Positions 1-5,059 of a stretch of DNA of 5,059 nt are shown here, piece after piece. The position numbers and the translations under genes are program-made. Source of the stretch: Fimisoma avicola (lineage in GTDB: Bacteria > Bacillota > Clostridia > Peptostreptococcales > Anaerovoracaceae); assembly GCA_018714945.1 (NCBI GenBank), contig DVMO01000021.1, forward strand, positions 1-5,059. Reading direction: 5' to 3'. Numbering within the stretch: position 1 is the first letter of the stretch; every line of letters starts with the position of its first letter. The notes under the pieces are model-generated. The model was not told the DNA's origin, did not search any database, and worked only from the letters and a program-made list of their open reading frames with translations.

Positions 1-2
1 TA

Positions 3-683
3 TTCTATATATATGCCGCAGCTTTTATGATAACTGCCATTCTCATGATAAGGGAAAGCGATCCCCCTGTATATCGTGAAAAGACCAAGAAGATAAAGAT
101 GGGCCGGTTGATGAGGGATAAGAAATTTGTCAAGCTGCTGATCTGCGCTTTTCTTCTTACAGGTACCAGCGTAGCCAACAATACTTATTTCAGCTATCTG
201 TTCATAGAAGGCGGAGGGACGATAGCCGGAGTAGGAATGGCTTTCCTTTTGATGACCGGCAGTGAAGCGCCGATGATGGCCCTGGCACCATGGCTTTCAA
301 GAAAAATCGGTATAGAAAGACTAATACTGATATGCGGGGTGATCATGGTCGGCAGATTTGCCCTTTACGCCAGCGGACCGGGATACGGCATACTGCTTGG
401 GACATTTTTCCTGCAAGGCATAAGCCAGGGAGTGATACTGGTTGAGATAGTAAGGTATTTCAATAAGATAGTCCCGCCGGAAATGTCGGGTATGGCTATT
501 TCGGTATATTATGCCCTAGGAAATAACCTGAGCGTGATCGTATGCAGCTTTATGGGAGGCATTGCCCTCGATCTGACAGGCGCCAGAGGAGTATATGTGT
601 TCTTCGCTCTGATAAACGCCGGGGGAGTCATCCTGTACTGGCTGATGGGTATGTACAGGGACGAAGGCAGGGCTGAGGCCTGA
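3..683 (+). CDS. MFS transporter, C-terminal part (5'-truncated by window edge)
   Basis: This is a cytoplasmic-membrane secondary transporter of the major facilitator superfamily; the substrate is unknown. The frame is open from position 3 with no stop before the first ATG at 27, so the gene most likely starts outside the window and about 226 residues are visible. They begin at the end of a membrane segment, followed by a basic cytoplasmic loop (RESDPPVYREKTKKIK, about residues 17-32) and then about six hydrophobic segments, matching the second six-helix bundle of a 12-helix carrier. The stretch VRYFNKIVPPEMSGMAIS, followed by a Gly-rich helix ending GGIALDLTG, resembles the MFS_1-like group (LacY/HcaT type, sugars or aromatic acids); I recognise this by pattern only. 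It ends with TGA and a short Glu/Arg/Ala tail. It converges on the minus-strand operon with a 46-nt gap, so it is not part of that operon. Confidence 0.85.
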   Translation, partial: FYIYAAAFMITAILMIRESDPPVYREKTKKIKMGRLMRDKKFVKLLICAFLLTGTSVANNTYFSYLFIEGGGTIAGVGMAFLLMTGSEAPMMALAPWLSRKIGIERLILICGVIMVGRFALYASGPGYGILLGTFFLQGISQGVILVEIVRYFNKIVPPEMSGMAISVYYALGNNLSVIVCSFMGGIALDLTGARGVYVFFALINAGGVILYWLMGMYRDEGRAEA

Positions 684-695
684 TACGGATCAGCC
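677..695. terminator. Possible weak hairpin between convergent genes
   Basis: CTGAT (680-684) and ATCAG (689-693) form a 5-bp stem around the loop ACGG. GG at 677-678 and CC at 694-695 can extend it if C679 is bulged out. It overlaps the TGA stop of the plus-strand transporter gene and lies just past the end of the minus-strand operon, where a shared terminator would be expected. There is no T-tract on either side, so it does not fit a canonical intrinsic terminator. No better terminator is visible in 684-729. Confidence 0.2.
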
Positions 696-729
696 GGCGT
701 CAGATAACCCATGTCAGCGGCAAAGCAGG

Positions 730-1263
730 TCATCCCATAAACCCGAACAGCAGCACTCCGCCCAGCCCGCAGGAGAGCAGCGTGATGATGGGATTCACTT
801 TCAGCTTCCAGACCATGATAAATGCGATGGCAAATATGCCCACGCTCCACCAGTCGGTTATGGAAGTCTGTCCGACAGAAATACAAGCAGAAGCTATGAG
901 CCCGATGACGGCAGGCCTGATGCCGCAGAGGGCTTTTTTCAGATAGATATTATCCCTGAACCTGGCAAATGAAGCAGATACCATAAGGGAAATGATAAAA
1001 GGTATGGCTACTGTACACAAAGAGCAGACTATGCCTCCGGCAATGCCGAACATATTGTAGCCTACAAAGGTGGAAGAATTGACCGCAATGGGACCGGGCG
1101 TCATTTCGGCGATGGCTACTATATCAACAAAGTCCTCAGGAGAAAGCCAGCCGTTGGCCTGGATTATCTCGCTTTCTATCAAAGTGAGCACAGAATAACC
1201 TCCCCCGAAAGAAAAGGCTCCTATCTTTAAGAATGCCAGACATACATGCAAAAACAGACTCAT
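730..1263 (-). CDS. Chromate transporter (CHR) family protein, short form, second of pair
   Basis: This is a short-chain CHR/ChrA-family membrane protein (TC 2.A.51), about 177 residues, with a single CHR domain. Short CHR proteins are normally encoded as adjacent pairs whose products act together; known long members export chromate, and the natural substrate here is unknown. Visible signatures are FLKIGAFSFGGGYSVL (residues 11-26), the acidic stretch ESE (30-32), the PGP of EMTPGPIAVN (about 53-62) and STFVGY (64-69). About five or six hydrophobic segments follow. Two starts are possible: GTG at 1269, which overlaps the upstream TAG by one base, or ATG at 1263. The strong AAGGAGG at 1274-1280 lies 4 nt from the GTG and 10 nt from the ATG. 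I prefer ATG because 4 nt is very tight and ATG is the stronger codon, but GTG (two extra residues) cannot be excluded. It is the last gene of the minus-strand operon. Confidence 0.9.
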   Translation of the reverse strand: MSLFLHVCLAFLKIGAFSFGGGYSVLTLIESEIIQANGWLSPEDFVDIVAIAEMTPGPIAVNSSTFVGYNMFGIAGGIVCSLCTVAIPFIISLMVSASFARFRDNIYLKKALCGIRPAVIGLIASACISVGQTSITDWWSVGIFAIAFIMVWKLKVNPIITLLSCGLGGVLLFGFMG

Positions 1264-1268
1264 GCTCA

Positions 1269-1874
1269 CTAAACCTCCTTGCTTTCAATATTGCTGCCGT
1301 TATCACTGTCCTTATTGATATTTTTTCCGCCTGTAACCGATGCCACTTTTGACGACAGAAAAAGGCCATAGACAGCGGCTGCCAGGATGACGATTATGGG
1401 ATGGATATCAAACACGGTAATGGCTGCAAATGACGCAAGAGCTATCAGCCAGTTTAAATGCCGGCTTATCTGTGCGCTTGCCGCCAGTTTTATGACAGAA
1501 TACAGGATAAGGGCAGCTACTGCCGGAGTTATCCCGCGGAAAAAGTTCCTGACTGCCGGATAGTCGGTTATCTCAGAAAAGACGGCGGCGATCAGGAGGA
1601 TTATGATGATGCTGGGAGCAGTAACTCCTATGACGGCAGAAAAAGCTCCTTTTACCTTTTTCAGCTTATATCCGACAAATGTTGCCGCATTGGCGGCAAG
1701 AGGGCCGGGCAGGCTGTTGGTAAGCGAGATCGCATCGAGAAATTCGCTGTCTGTCATCCAGCCGCGGTTTTCAACCACTTCCTTTTGTATAAGAGGCAGC
1801 ATGGCATATCCTCCGCCTATGGTGAACAGCCCCATCTTAAAAAAAACAGTAAAGATTTCGAACAGTTGTTTCAT
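1269..1874 (-). CDS. Chromate transporter (CHR) family protein, short form, first of pair
   Basis: This 201-residue protein is the partner of the adjacent downstream CHR protein. It carries the same family signatures: FFKMGLFTIGGGYAMLPL (residues 11-28), a following acidic/basic turn KEVVENRGW (31-39), the PGP of SLPGPLAANAATFVGY (54-69), then several long hydrophobic helices. The last 20 or so residues (VTGGKNINKDSDNGSNIES...) are hydrophilic and probably a cytoplasmic tail that its partner lacks. The ATG at 1874 is preceded by AAGGAG at 1880-1885 with 5-nt spacing; that site lies in the last codons (AAG GAG TAA) of the NhaC-family gene, and the two genes are only 2 nt apart. Its own last codons (AAG GAG GTT TAG) form the ribosome binding site of the next gene. 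Family assignment is secure. Substrate (chromate, sulfate or another anion) cannot be read from the sequence, and an operon with malonate transport genes does not suggest chromate resistance as the main role. Confidence 0.92.
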   Translation of the reverse strand: MKQLFEIFTVFFKMGLFTIGGGYAMLPLIQKEVVENRGWMTDSEFLDAISLTNSLPGPLAANAATFVGYKLKKVKGAFSAVIGVTAPSIIIILLIAAVFSEITDYPAVRNFFRGITPAVAALILYSVIKLAASAQISRHLNWLIALASFAAITVFDIHPIIVILAAAVYGLFLSSKVASVTGGKNINKDSDNGSNIESKEV

Positions 1875-1876
1875 AT

Positions 1877-3271
1877 TTACTCCTTATGGCCGGCCCTGTC
1901 CGAAAAAGCAGACAGACGGCGTTTCTTTTTCCATTGGATGAAGCCTACAGCCGGATATATGACCACAGCCAGCCATAAGATCGGCGCAAACAGACAATAA
2001 TCCAAAGATGCATATCCCAATGTGCCTGATACAAATATAGAGGTGGCGCTCCAGGGTACCAGAGGAGAGATACCTGTACCTGTGTCCAGCAAGATCGCAG
2101 AAACATTTTCCCGCGGCAGTCCATGACGGTCGTAGATCTCGTTGAGAGACGGAGCCAGGATGGAATTGATAGCATAGTAATTTCCGGTGACAACAAAGCA
2201 AACGGCGTGGACTATTGCCGATGAAGTGATTATGCGGAAAACATTGCCGGAATCTCCGAAGATCTTGCCGAGGAGGCAGTCGATGACGCCAAGTTTTTTG
2301 ATTATGCCTCCAAAGGCTGCTGCAAACATCAGCATGGTGAGTATCGAAGCCATGCCGTCCATTCCGCCGTAATTAAGCAGCTGGTTTACAACAGGATCTT
2401 CGGCGAAGTCATATCCTGAAAGAAGCCCCTGAGCCACATCTTCTACCGGATATCCCTGAATGAGCAGCGCTTCGGCGGCGCCTGCAAGAACACCGGCCAC
2501 AAAGGTAGGGATAGTAGGGACTTTCAGGAGGATGAGGACGATGAGAAGCGCAGGAGGGAGCAGGGTGAGTATATTGATGGTAAACTCTCCGGTCAGGGCG
2601 CTGAGCAGTCCTGATGTGTCTGCCGATCCGCTGCCGGCACTTTTTGTAAAAAAACCTATATATCCGTATATCAGGAGAGAAAGCAGGAAGCAGGGCCCGT
2701 TGGTCCTGGCCAGAGCCTTCATGTTGTCTATGGGACCGCAGCCAGTCAGCTGGCAGGCCAGCACGACAGAGCTTGAAAGGGGCGACATTTTGTCACCGAG
2801 GATAGCGCCGGACACGATGGCGCTCACCGTATATATGGGAGCGGCGCCAAGTCCGTTTGAGATCCCCATAAAAGCTATGCCCAGGGTTGAAATGGTTCCC
2901 CAGGATGTGCCGATGAGCATGGATGTCAGAGAGCACATGAGGAAGGTTACTATAAGAAAAATGCTTGGGTCGATGGCCTTGAGCCCTATGTAGATCAGTG
3001 TGGGCACCGTGCCGCACATGATCCAGCTTGCTACCAGGCCGCCGATGAGCAGTAATATGAGGATAGGCGATATTATGGCTGAAATGGAGTCAAAGATCGT
3101 CTTTTGAAGCTGTTCATAGGGTATTTTCTTGGCGATGGCCACAATGCCCGTAAATACGGCTTCAAGCAGCAGCAATATGGAGATGGGCATGTCCCAGAGG
3201 AAAATGCCCCCAAGCATTATGATGGCCACGCCTGCCAGCAGCAGGCAGGATTGTCTGAAATTCAAAGTCAT
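1877..3271 (-). CDS. nhaC: NhaC-family antiporter (Na+/H+ or organic acid exchanger)
   Basis: This 464-residue polytopic membrane protein belongs to the NhaC family (TC 2.A.35), which includes Na+/H+ antiporters and MleN, a malate-H+/lactate-Na+ antiporter. Length fits the family, and the two similar halves show its landmarks: GTSWGT (residues 121-126), GDKMSPLS (159-166), a TGN in the second half (about 362-364) and DTGTGISPLVPW (396-407) followed by SGTLG. Two positions differ from the usual family consensus as I remember it: GDKMSPLS is followed by SSVVLA rather than DTTNLA, and SPLVPW by S rather than N, so the coupling ion or substrate may differ. I chose ATG at 3271 because AGGTGA (3278-3283) lies 6 nt upstream; a GTG at 3277 would directly abut that site. 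The gene starts 10 nt after the madM stop and ends 2 nt before the CHR pair. It may recycle Na+ for MadLM or exchange an organic acid (inference). Confidence 0.9.
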   Translation of the reverse strand: MTLNFRQSCLLLAGVAIIMLGGIFLWDMPISILLLLEAVFTGIVAIAKKIPYEQLQKTIFDSISAIISPILILLLIGGLVASWIMCGTVPTLIYIGLKAIDPSIFLIVTFLMCSLTSMLIGTSWGTISTLGIAFMGISNGLGAAPIYTVSAIVSGAILGDKMSPLSSSVVLACQLTGCGPIDNMKALARTNGPCFLLSLLIYGYIGFFTKSAGSGSADTSGLLSALTGEFTINILTLLPPALLIVLILLKVPTIPTFVAGVLAGAAEALLIQGYPVEDVAQGLLSGYDFAEDPVVNQLLNYGGMDGMASILTMLMFAAAFGGIIKKLGVIDCLLGKIFGDSGNVFRIITSSAIVHAVCFVVTGNYYAINSILAPSLNEIYDRHGLPRENVSAILLDTGTGISPLVPWSATSIFVSGTLGYASLDYCLFAPILWLAVVIYPAVGFIQWKKKRRLSAFSDRAGHKE

Positions 3272-3281
3272 ATGCACTCAC

Positions 3282-4049
3282 CTAAAAAATAAGATTTACA
3301 ACTCCGAAAAAAACTGTCGGGCACATGAGACAGCCCAGCCCGGTCAGAAATATAGCCGTCATGGCGCCATACGGGACCAGTTTGGGATCAGTGGCCGTCA
3401 GTCCGGCGGAAACGCCGGATGTGGAACCTACTATTCCGCCGTATATCATGGCAGAACGAAAATTGTCCAGCTTGATCCTTTTGGCAAGCAGAGGAGTTGC
3501 TATCATTACCGCAATGGATTTGACAACTCCTATGGCAATGGCCAGGGCGATGACTTCCGAAGAGGCGCCAACTGCGCTTCCGGTGACGGCTCCCGTGATG
3601 AAAGTTACGGCGCCGGCTCCTATGGTCGCAATATCGGCAGGAGATGTATAACCGAATACCAGCGCCAGAACAGCTCCTAAAATAAAAGCATATGTGACAC
3701 CGATAAACAATGAGACTAAACCTACTATACCAGATTTTTTCAGTTCATTCAAGCTGGCTCCGTAGGCAGTGGATATGATGGCAAAGTCACGGAGACTGCT
3801 TCCGCCCAGTATGCCTATGCCCGTGAACATATCTATATCAGCTATACCCTGGCTGCCGCCTGTTATCTTTCCGCCTACAAAGGCTATGACAAGGCCTGTT
3901 ACGATGGCTACGGCCGATGTGGGTATCTTTCCTCTGAACATATATTTTGAAATAAGCCCGGAAATGGCTATACCCGCTGCGATCAGCAGGAAAGACATTA
4001 CAAATGCATTTTCGATAAAAATATCCTTTATGATTTCTGATAGGTTCAT
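3282..4049 (-). CDS. madM: Malonate transporter subunit MadM
   Basis: MadM is the larger subunit of the two-component MadLM malonate carrier, described as a Na+-coupled malonate importer in Malonomonas rubra. The 255-residue length matches the family. The protein is almost entirely hydrophobic, with about seven to eight membrane segments. Recognisable stretches are GKIPTSAVAIVTGL (residues 40-53), GGKITGGSQGIADI (59-72), GGSSLRDFAIISTAYGA (82-98), a small-residue helix GAVTFITGAVTGSAVGAS (146-163) and IYGGIVGSTSGVSAGL (202-217) followed by TATDPKLVPYGA. The ATG at 4049 overlaps the madL stop in an ATGA arrangement (4-nt overlap), with AAGGAG at 4060-4065 inside the end of madL, as expected for subunits made in equal amounts. 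Its TAG stop overlaps the AGGTGA ribosome binding site of the NhaC-family gene. Family call is confident; malonate as the actual substrate is inherited from the family. Confidence 0.92.
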   Translation of the reverse strand: MNLSEIIKDIFIENAFVMSFLLIAAGIAISGLISKYMFRGKIPTSAVAIVTGLVIAFVGGKITGGSQGIADIDMFTGIGILGGSSLRDFAIISTAYGASLNELKKSGIVGLVSLFIGVTYAFILGAVLALVFGYTSPADIATIGAGAVTFITGAVTGSAVGASSEVIALAIAIGVVKSIAVMIATPLLAKRIKLDNFRSAMIYGGIVGSTSGVSAGLTATDPKLVPYGAMTAIFLTGLGCLMCPTVFFGVVNLIF

Positions 4050-4453
4050 GATACTGAAGCTCCTTCCTCATCTGTATCTTTTTCTCCGGGAGATGGACTG
4101 CTGTGTCCCGGCAGCAGGCTTGATGCCCAGACGATCACAAATCCGACTGCTACTACGGATACTCCCGCAAGTATGACCAGAAGTCCCGAATCAAGTGCTT
4201 CTACCACATTCTGTGTGGCGGTCATGGCTACTACGATGGGAATGTACATGGATTGCCAGAATTTTATACCGCCTGATATGTTGTCATTCATCCTGCCTCT
4301 GGATTCCATCCTGTCGGTTATGAGGAGCAGCATTATCATTGCGAATCCTACGCCGCCCACATTGGAATCTATGCCTACCAGGCTTCCTATGATGTTTCCT
4401 ATGAAAAAGCCGAATAACATACAGCCGGAGATGATGGCTGCCCCGTTTATCAT
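4046..4453 (-). CDS. madL: Malonate transporter subunit MadL
   Basis: MadL is the small subunit of the MadLM malonate:Na+ symporter. The 135-residue protein has about four hydrophobic segments (roughly residues 4-27, 33-46, 69-87 and 90-114). Family hallmarks are SNVGGVGFAMIMLLL (30-44) and the segment FWQSMYIPIVVAM followed by TATQNVV (65-84). After the last helix comes a hydrophilic tail (LLPGHSSPSPGEKDTDEEG, about 113-131) that looks cytoplasmic and is probably less conserved. The start is ATG at 4453 with GAGGGA (4459-4464) 5 nt upstream. It is the first gene of the operon, facing a well-formed promoter at 4507-4536, and overlaps madM by 4 nt. Because MadL and MadM occur together and both match by motif, I am confident in the pair. 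No malonate decarboxylase genes are visible next to them. Confidence 0.92.
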   Translation of the reverse strand: MINGAAIISGCMLFGFFIGNIIGSLVGIDSNVGGVGFAMIMLLLITDRMESRGRMNDNISGGIKFWQSMYIPIVVAMTATQNVVEALDSGLLVILAGVSVVAVGFVIVWASSLLPGHSSPSPGEKDTDEEGASVS

Positions 4454-4483
4454 ATTTATCCCTCTTTTCTGACATATCTGTTG

Positions 4484-4497
4484 CCGGCTCAGGCCGG
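4484..4497. repeat. Small GC-rich hairpin in the madL leader
   Basis: CCGGC (4484-4488) and GCCGG (4493-4497) form a perfect 5-bp stem with a four-base loop. Given the promoter at 4507-4536, transcription should start near 4500, so the hairpin would sit at the very 5' end of the operon mRNA, where it could stabilise the transcript. Alternatively it is a protein-binding palindrome just downstream of the start point. It has no following T-tract on the minus strand, so it is not a terminator. Confidence 0.4.
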
Positions 4498-4508
4498 TTG
4501 TCTGAAAG
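4498..4508 (+). repeat. 11-bp direct repeat TTGTCTGAAAG, copy 1
   Basis: An exact copy of TTGTCTGAAAG, also found at 4559-4569, 61 bp away in the same orientation. This copy covers the expected operon transcription start and touches the -10 element at 4507-4512, so a protein bound here would be placed to block madL transcription. Function is inferred from position only. Confidence 0.55.
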
Positions 4509-4536
4509 TATACTCTTGATTTTTAACCCTTTCCAA
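4507..4536 (-). promoter_or_regulatory. Sigma70-type promoter for the madL operon
   Basis: On the minus strand, TTGGAA (4531-4536) and TATACT (4507-4512) are separated by 18 bp. The -10 box differs from TATAAT at one position; the -35 matches TTGACA at four of six. The start point would fall near 4500, giving a leader of about 47 nt before the madL ATG at 4453. It is the best promoter-like pair I can find in the divergent region. Confidence 0.6.
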
Positions 4537-4542
4537 TATAAA
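4516..4542 (+). promoter_or_regulatory. Possible promoter for the LysR-type gene
   Basis: TTGATT (4516-4521) and TATAAA (4537-4542) on the plus strand are spaced by 15 bp, which is short, so this is weaker than the opposing promoter. It interleaves with the madL promoter: its spacer contains the madL -35 box. Overlapping divergent promoters of this kind are typical of LysR-type regulators and their target operons, where the regulator represses itself while activating the target. Confidence 0.4.
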
Positions 4543-4560
4543 ATCAGTTATAAGTTGATT
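4542..4560. promoter_or_regulatory. Candidate LysR-type operator, AATCA-N9-TGATT
   Basis: AATCA (4542-4546) and TGATT (4556-4560) form a perfect inverted repeat with a 9-nt interior that contains TTATAA. Its centre lies about 50 bp upstream of the predicted madL start point and just downstream of the predicted lysR -10, a suitable place for the regulator's recognition site. It does not exactly match the classical T-N11-A pattern (the matching T and A are 13 nt apart), so the assignment is tentative. Confidence 0.4.
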
Positions 4561-4569
4561 GTCTGAAAG
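4559..4569 (+). repeat. 11-bp direct repeat TTGTCTGAAAG, copy 2
   Basis: The second exact copy of TTGTCTGAAAG. It overlaps the AAAGGA ribosome binding site (4566-4571) of the LysR-type gene and abuts the AATCA-N9-TGATT inverted repeat. Part of the match may be explained by the ribosome binding site, but the upstream TTGTCTG is not. Confidence 0.5.
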
Positions 4570-4579
4570 GAATAAAACG

Positions 4580-4975
4580 ATGGAACTGTTACAACTCAGA
4601 TATTTTTATAAGATCGCCCATTCAAGGACACTGACCCAGGCGGCCGATGAGCTCTGCATCTCCCAGTCATCCCTTTCAAGGATGATAGGACGGCTTGAAG
4701 ATGAATTTGAAATGGAATTCTTTGACAGGAAAGGCCGCAAGATCGAACTCAATGAAAACGGCCGGATATTCCTGCGGTACTGCACCCAGATACTTAATGC
4801 GGTAGACAGCATGAGGGACGAACTGTCAGAGATGAAAAACAGAAGAGATATGGCGGTGAGCGTGGGATTTTATTCCATGTCCAGCCTCATTGTAGATATA
4901 ATGGGAAAATTCAAAGAAAGATACCCTAATATAATGCTCATGTACGGTAAAGAAGCAAGCAACCGAAAACAATAG
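4580..4975 (+). CDS. LysR-type transcriptional regulator, C-terminally truncated
   Basis: This encodes the DNA-binding half of a LysR-type regulator and is the likely regulator of the divergent operon. The N-terminal winged helix-turn-helix is intact: LLQLRYFYKIAHSRTLTQAA (residues 3-22) leads into the recognition helix region ISQSSLSRMIGRLEDEF (27-43) and FFDRKGRKIELNENG (46-60), followed by the long linker helix. The effector domain begins (AVSVGFYSMSSLIVDIMG, then FKERYPNI) but stops at residue 131; family members are usually about 290-310 residues. The last ten or so residues (GKEASNRKQ) do not look like the family, and no other frame downstream resumes it. I chose ATG at 4580 because AAAGGA (4566-4571) lies 8 nt upstream; a TTG at 4559 in the same frame has no such site. 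It is probably a pseudogene cut by an insertion or rearrangement, or an assembly join; a short functional regulator is less likely. Confidence 0.85.
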   Translation: MELLQLRYFYKIAHSRTLTQAADELCISQSSLSRMIGRLEDEFEMEFFDRKGRKIELNENGRIFLRYCTQILNAVDSMRDELSEMKNRRDMAVSVGFYSMSSLIVDIMGKFKERYPNIMLMYGKEASNRKQ

Positions 4976-5059
4976 ATAGACCGCCAGCACTACACTATTC
5001 CGAACCAAAGACCAAAAGATAAGCATTTTGAGAAAATCTAAACTTTTGGATTTTCCTAC
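4976..5059. other. AT-rich non-coding tail after the broken LysR gene
   Basis: These bases contain no supportable gene. Where a complete LysR gene should continue, none of the three plus-strand frames encodes a recognisable effector domain. The sequence is visibly more A-rich than the preceding gene and contains a hairpin near its end. On the minus strand, the stretch around 4993-5013 (GGTCTTTGG followed by TTCGGAATAGTG) loosely recalls terminal sequences of ISL3-type insertion elements as I remember them, but no transposase is visible and I would not call an element on this alone. Confidence 0.4.
5032..5055. repeat. Hairpin GAAAATC / GATTTTC near window end
   Basis: GAAAATC (5032-5038) and GATTTTC (5049-5055) form a perfect 7-bp inverted repeat around a 10-nt loop; a T-G wobble would add an eighth pair. 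It is AT-rich and lacks a clear T-tract on the plus strand, so it is a poor intrinsic terminator. It could belong to the end of a mobile element or to an upstream region of a gene beyond the window. Confidence 0.45.

Noticed and set aside
684..729. Small RNA or gene between the two convergent units
   Set aside because: Only 46 bases, with no promoter-like pair and only a weak hairpin.
730..1874. Chromate-resistance operon
   Set aside because: CHR-family membership does not prove chromate export; there is no chrB or reductase gene and the partners are malonate-type transporters, so a resistance label would overreach.
1458..2000. Plus-strand open frame of 180 codons opposite the CHR and NhaC-family genes
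   Set aside because: It lies antisense across two clear family members, has low-complexity, non-family composition, and no good ribosome binding site; it is a shadow of the minus-strand genes.
2460..2993. Plus-strand open frame of 177 codons inside the NhaC-family gene
   Set aside because: It is antisense to a gene with clear family motifs, and its Met/Pro/Ser/Arg-rich translation has no recognisable domain.
3129..3680. Plus-strand open frame of 183 codons opposite madM and the start of the NhaC-family gene
   Set aside because: It spans an operon junction on the opposite strand and reads as compositionally odd, non-domain sequence.
3769..4176. Plus-strand open frame of 135 codons opposite madM/madL
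   Set aside because: It is antisense to two confidently assigned subunits and shows no domain or initiation signal.
4826..5026. Minus-strand 66-codon frame with a hydrophobic start, covering the LysR break
   Set aside because: Most of it is the reverse complement of the LysR coding region, and no convincing ribosome binding site or family resemblance is visible.
4949..5059. Frameshift as the explanation for the short LysR gene
   Set aside because: Translating the other two plus-strand frames after the break gives early stops and no LysR effector-domain pattern, so a single indel does not restore the gene.

Overview
The window looks like a piece of a bacterial chromosome, probably from an anaerobic Bacillota/Clostridia-type organism. 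This is a low-confidence inference from strong AAGGAGG-like ribosome binding sites, moderate GC, frequent ATA and AGG/AGA codons, and gene content (Na+-coupled carboxylate transport, NhaC, paired short ChrA proteins). Both ends cut through genes or unexplained DNA, so it may be a short contig.

Layout. (1) Positions 3-683, plus strand: the C-terminal half of a major facilitator transporter whose N-terminal half lies off the left edge. (2) Positions 730-4453, minus strand: five tightly packed membrane-protein genes, read right to left as madL, madM, an NhaC-family antiporter and two short chromate-transporter (CHR) family proteins. Adjacent genes overlap by up to 4 nt or are separated by at most 10 nt, and each downstream ribosome binding site lies in the last codons of the gene before it, so this is very likely one translationally coupled operon. 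(3) Positions 4454-4579: a divergent promoter region with a good minus-strand promoter, a plausible overlapping plus-strand promoter, an exact 11-bp direct repeat, an AATCA-N9-TGATT inverted repeat and a small GC hairpin. (4) Positions 4580-4975, plus strand: a LysR-type regulator that keeps its DNA-binding domain but loses almost all of its effector domain. (5) Positions 4976-5059: non-coding, AT-rich sequence with a hairpin, unlike the rest of a LysR gene.

Working model (inference). MadL and MadM together form a Na+-dependent malonate importer. The NhaC-family protein, whose relatives include Na+/H+ antiporters and the MleN malate/lactate antiporter, could reset the Na+ gradient or exchange an organic acid. 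The CHR pair probably moves an oxyanion or another anion. The divergent LysR protein would be the expected regulator. No malonate decarboxylase or other malonate enzyme is in the window, so the locus is a transport-only operon as far as can be seen. The most notable points are this gene combination, altered signature residues in the NhaC protein, the repeat-rich divergent promoter, and the broken LysR gene. I found no convincing evidence of a wholly new system, CRISPR array, tRNA or rRNA.
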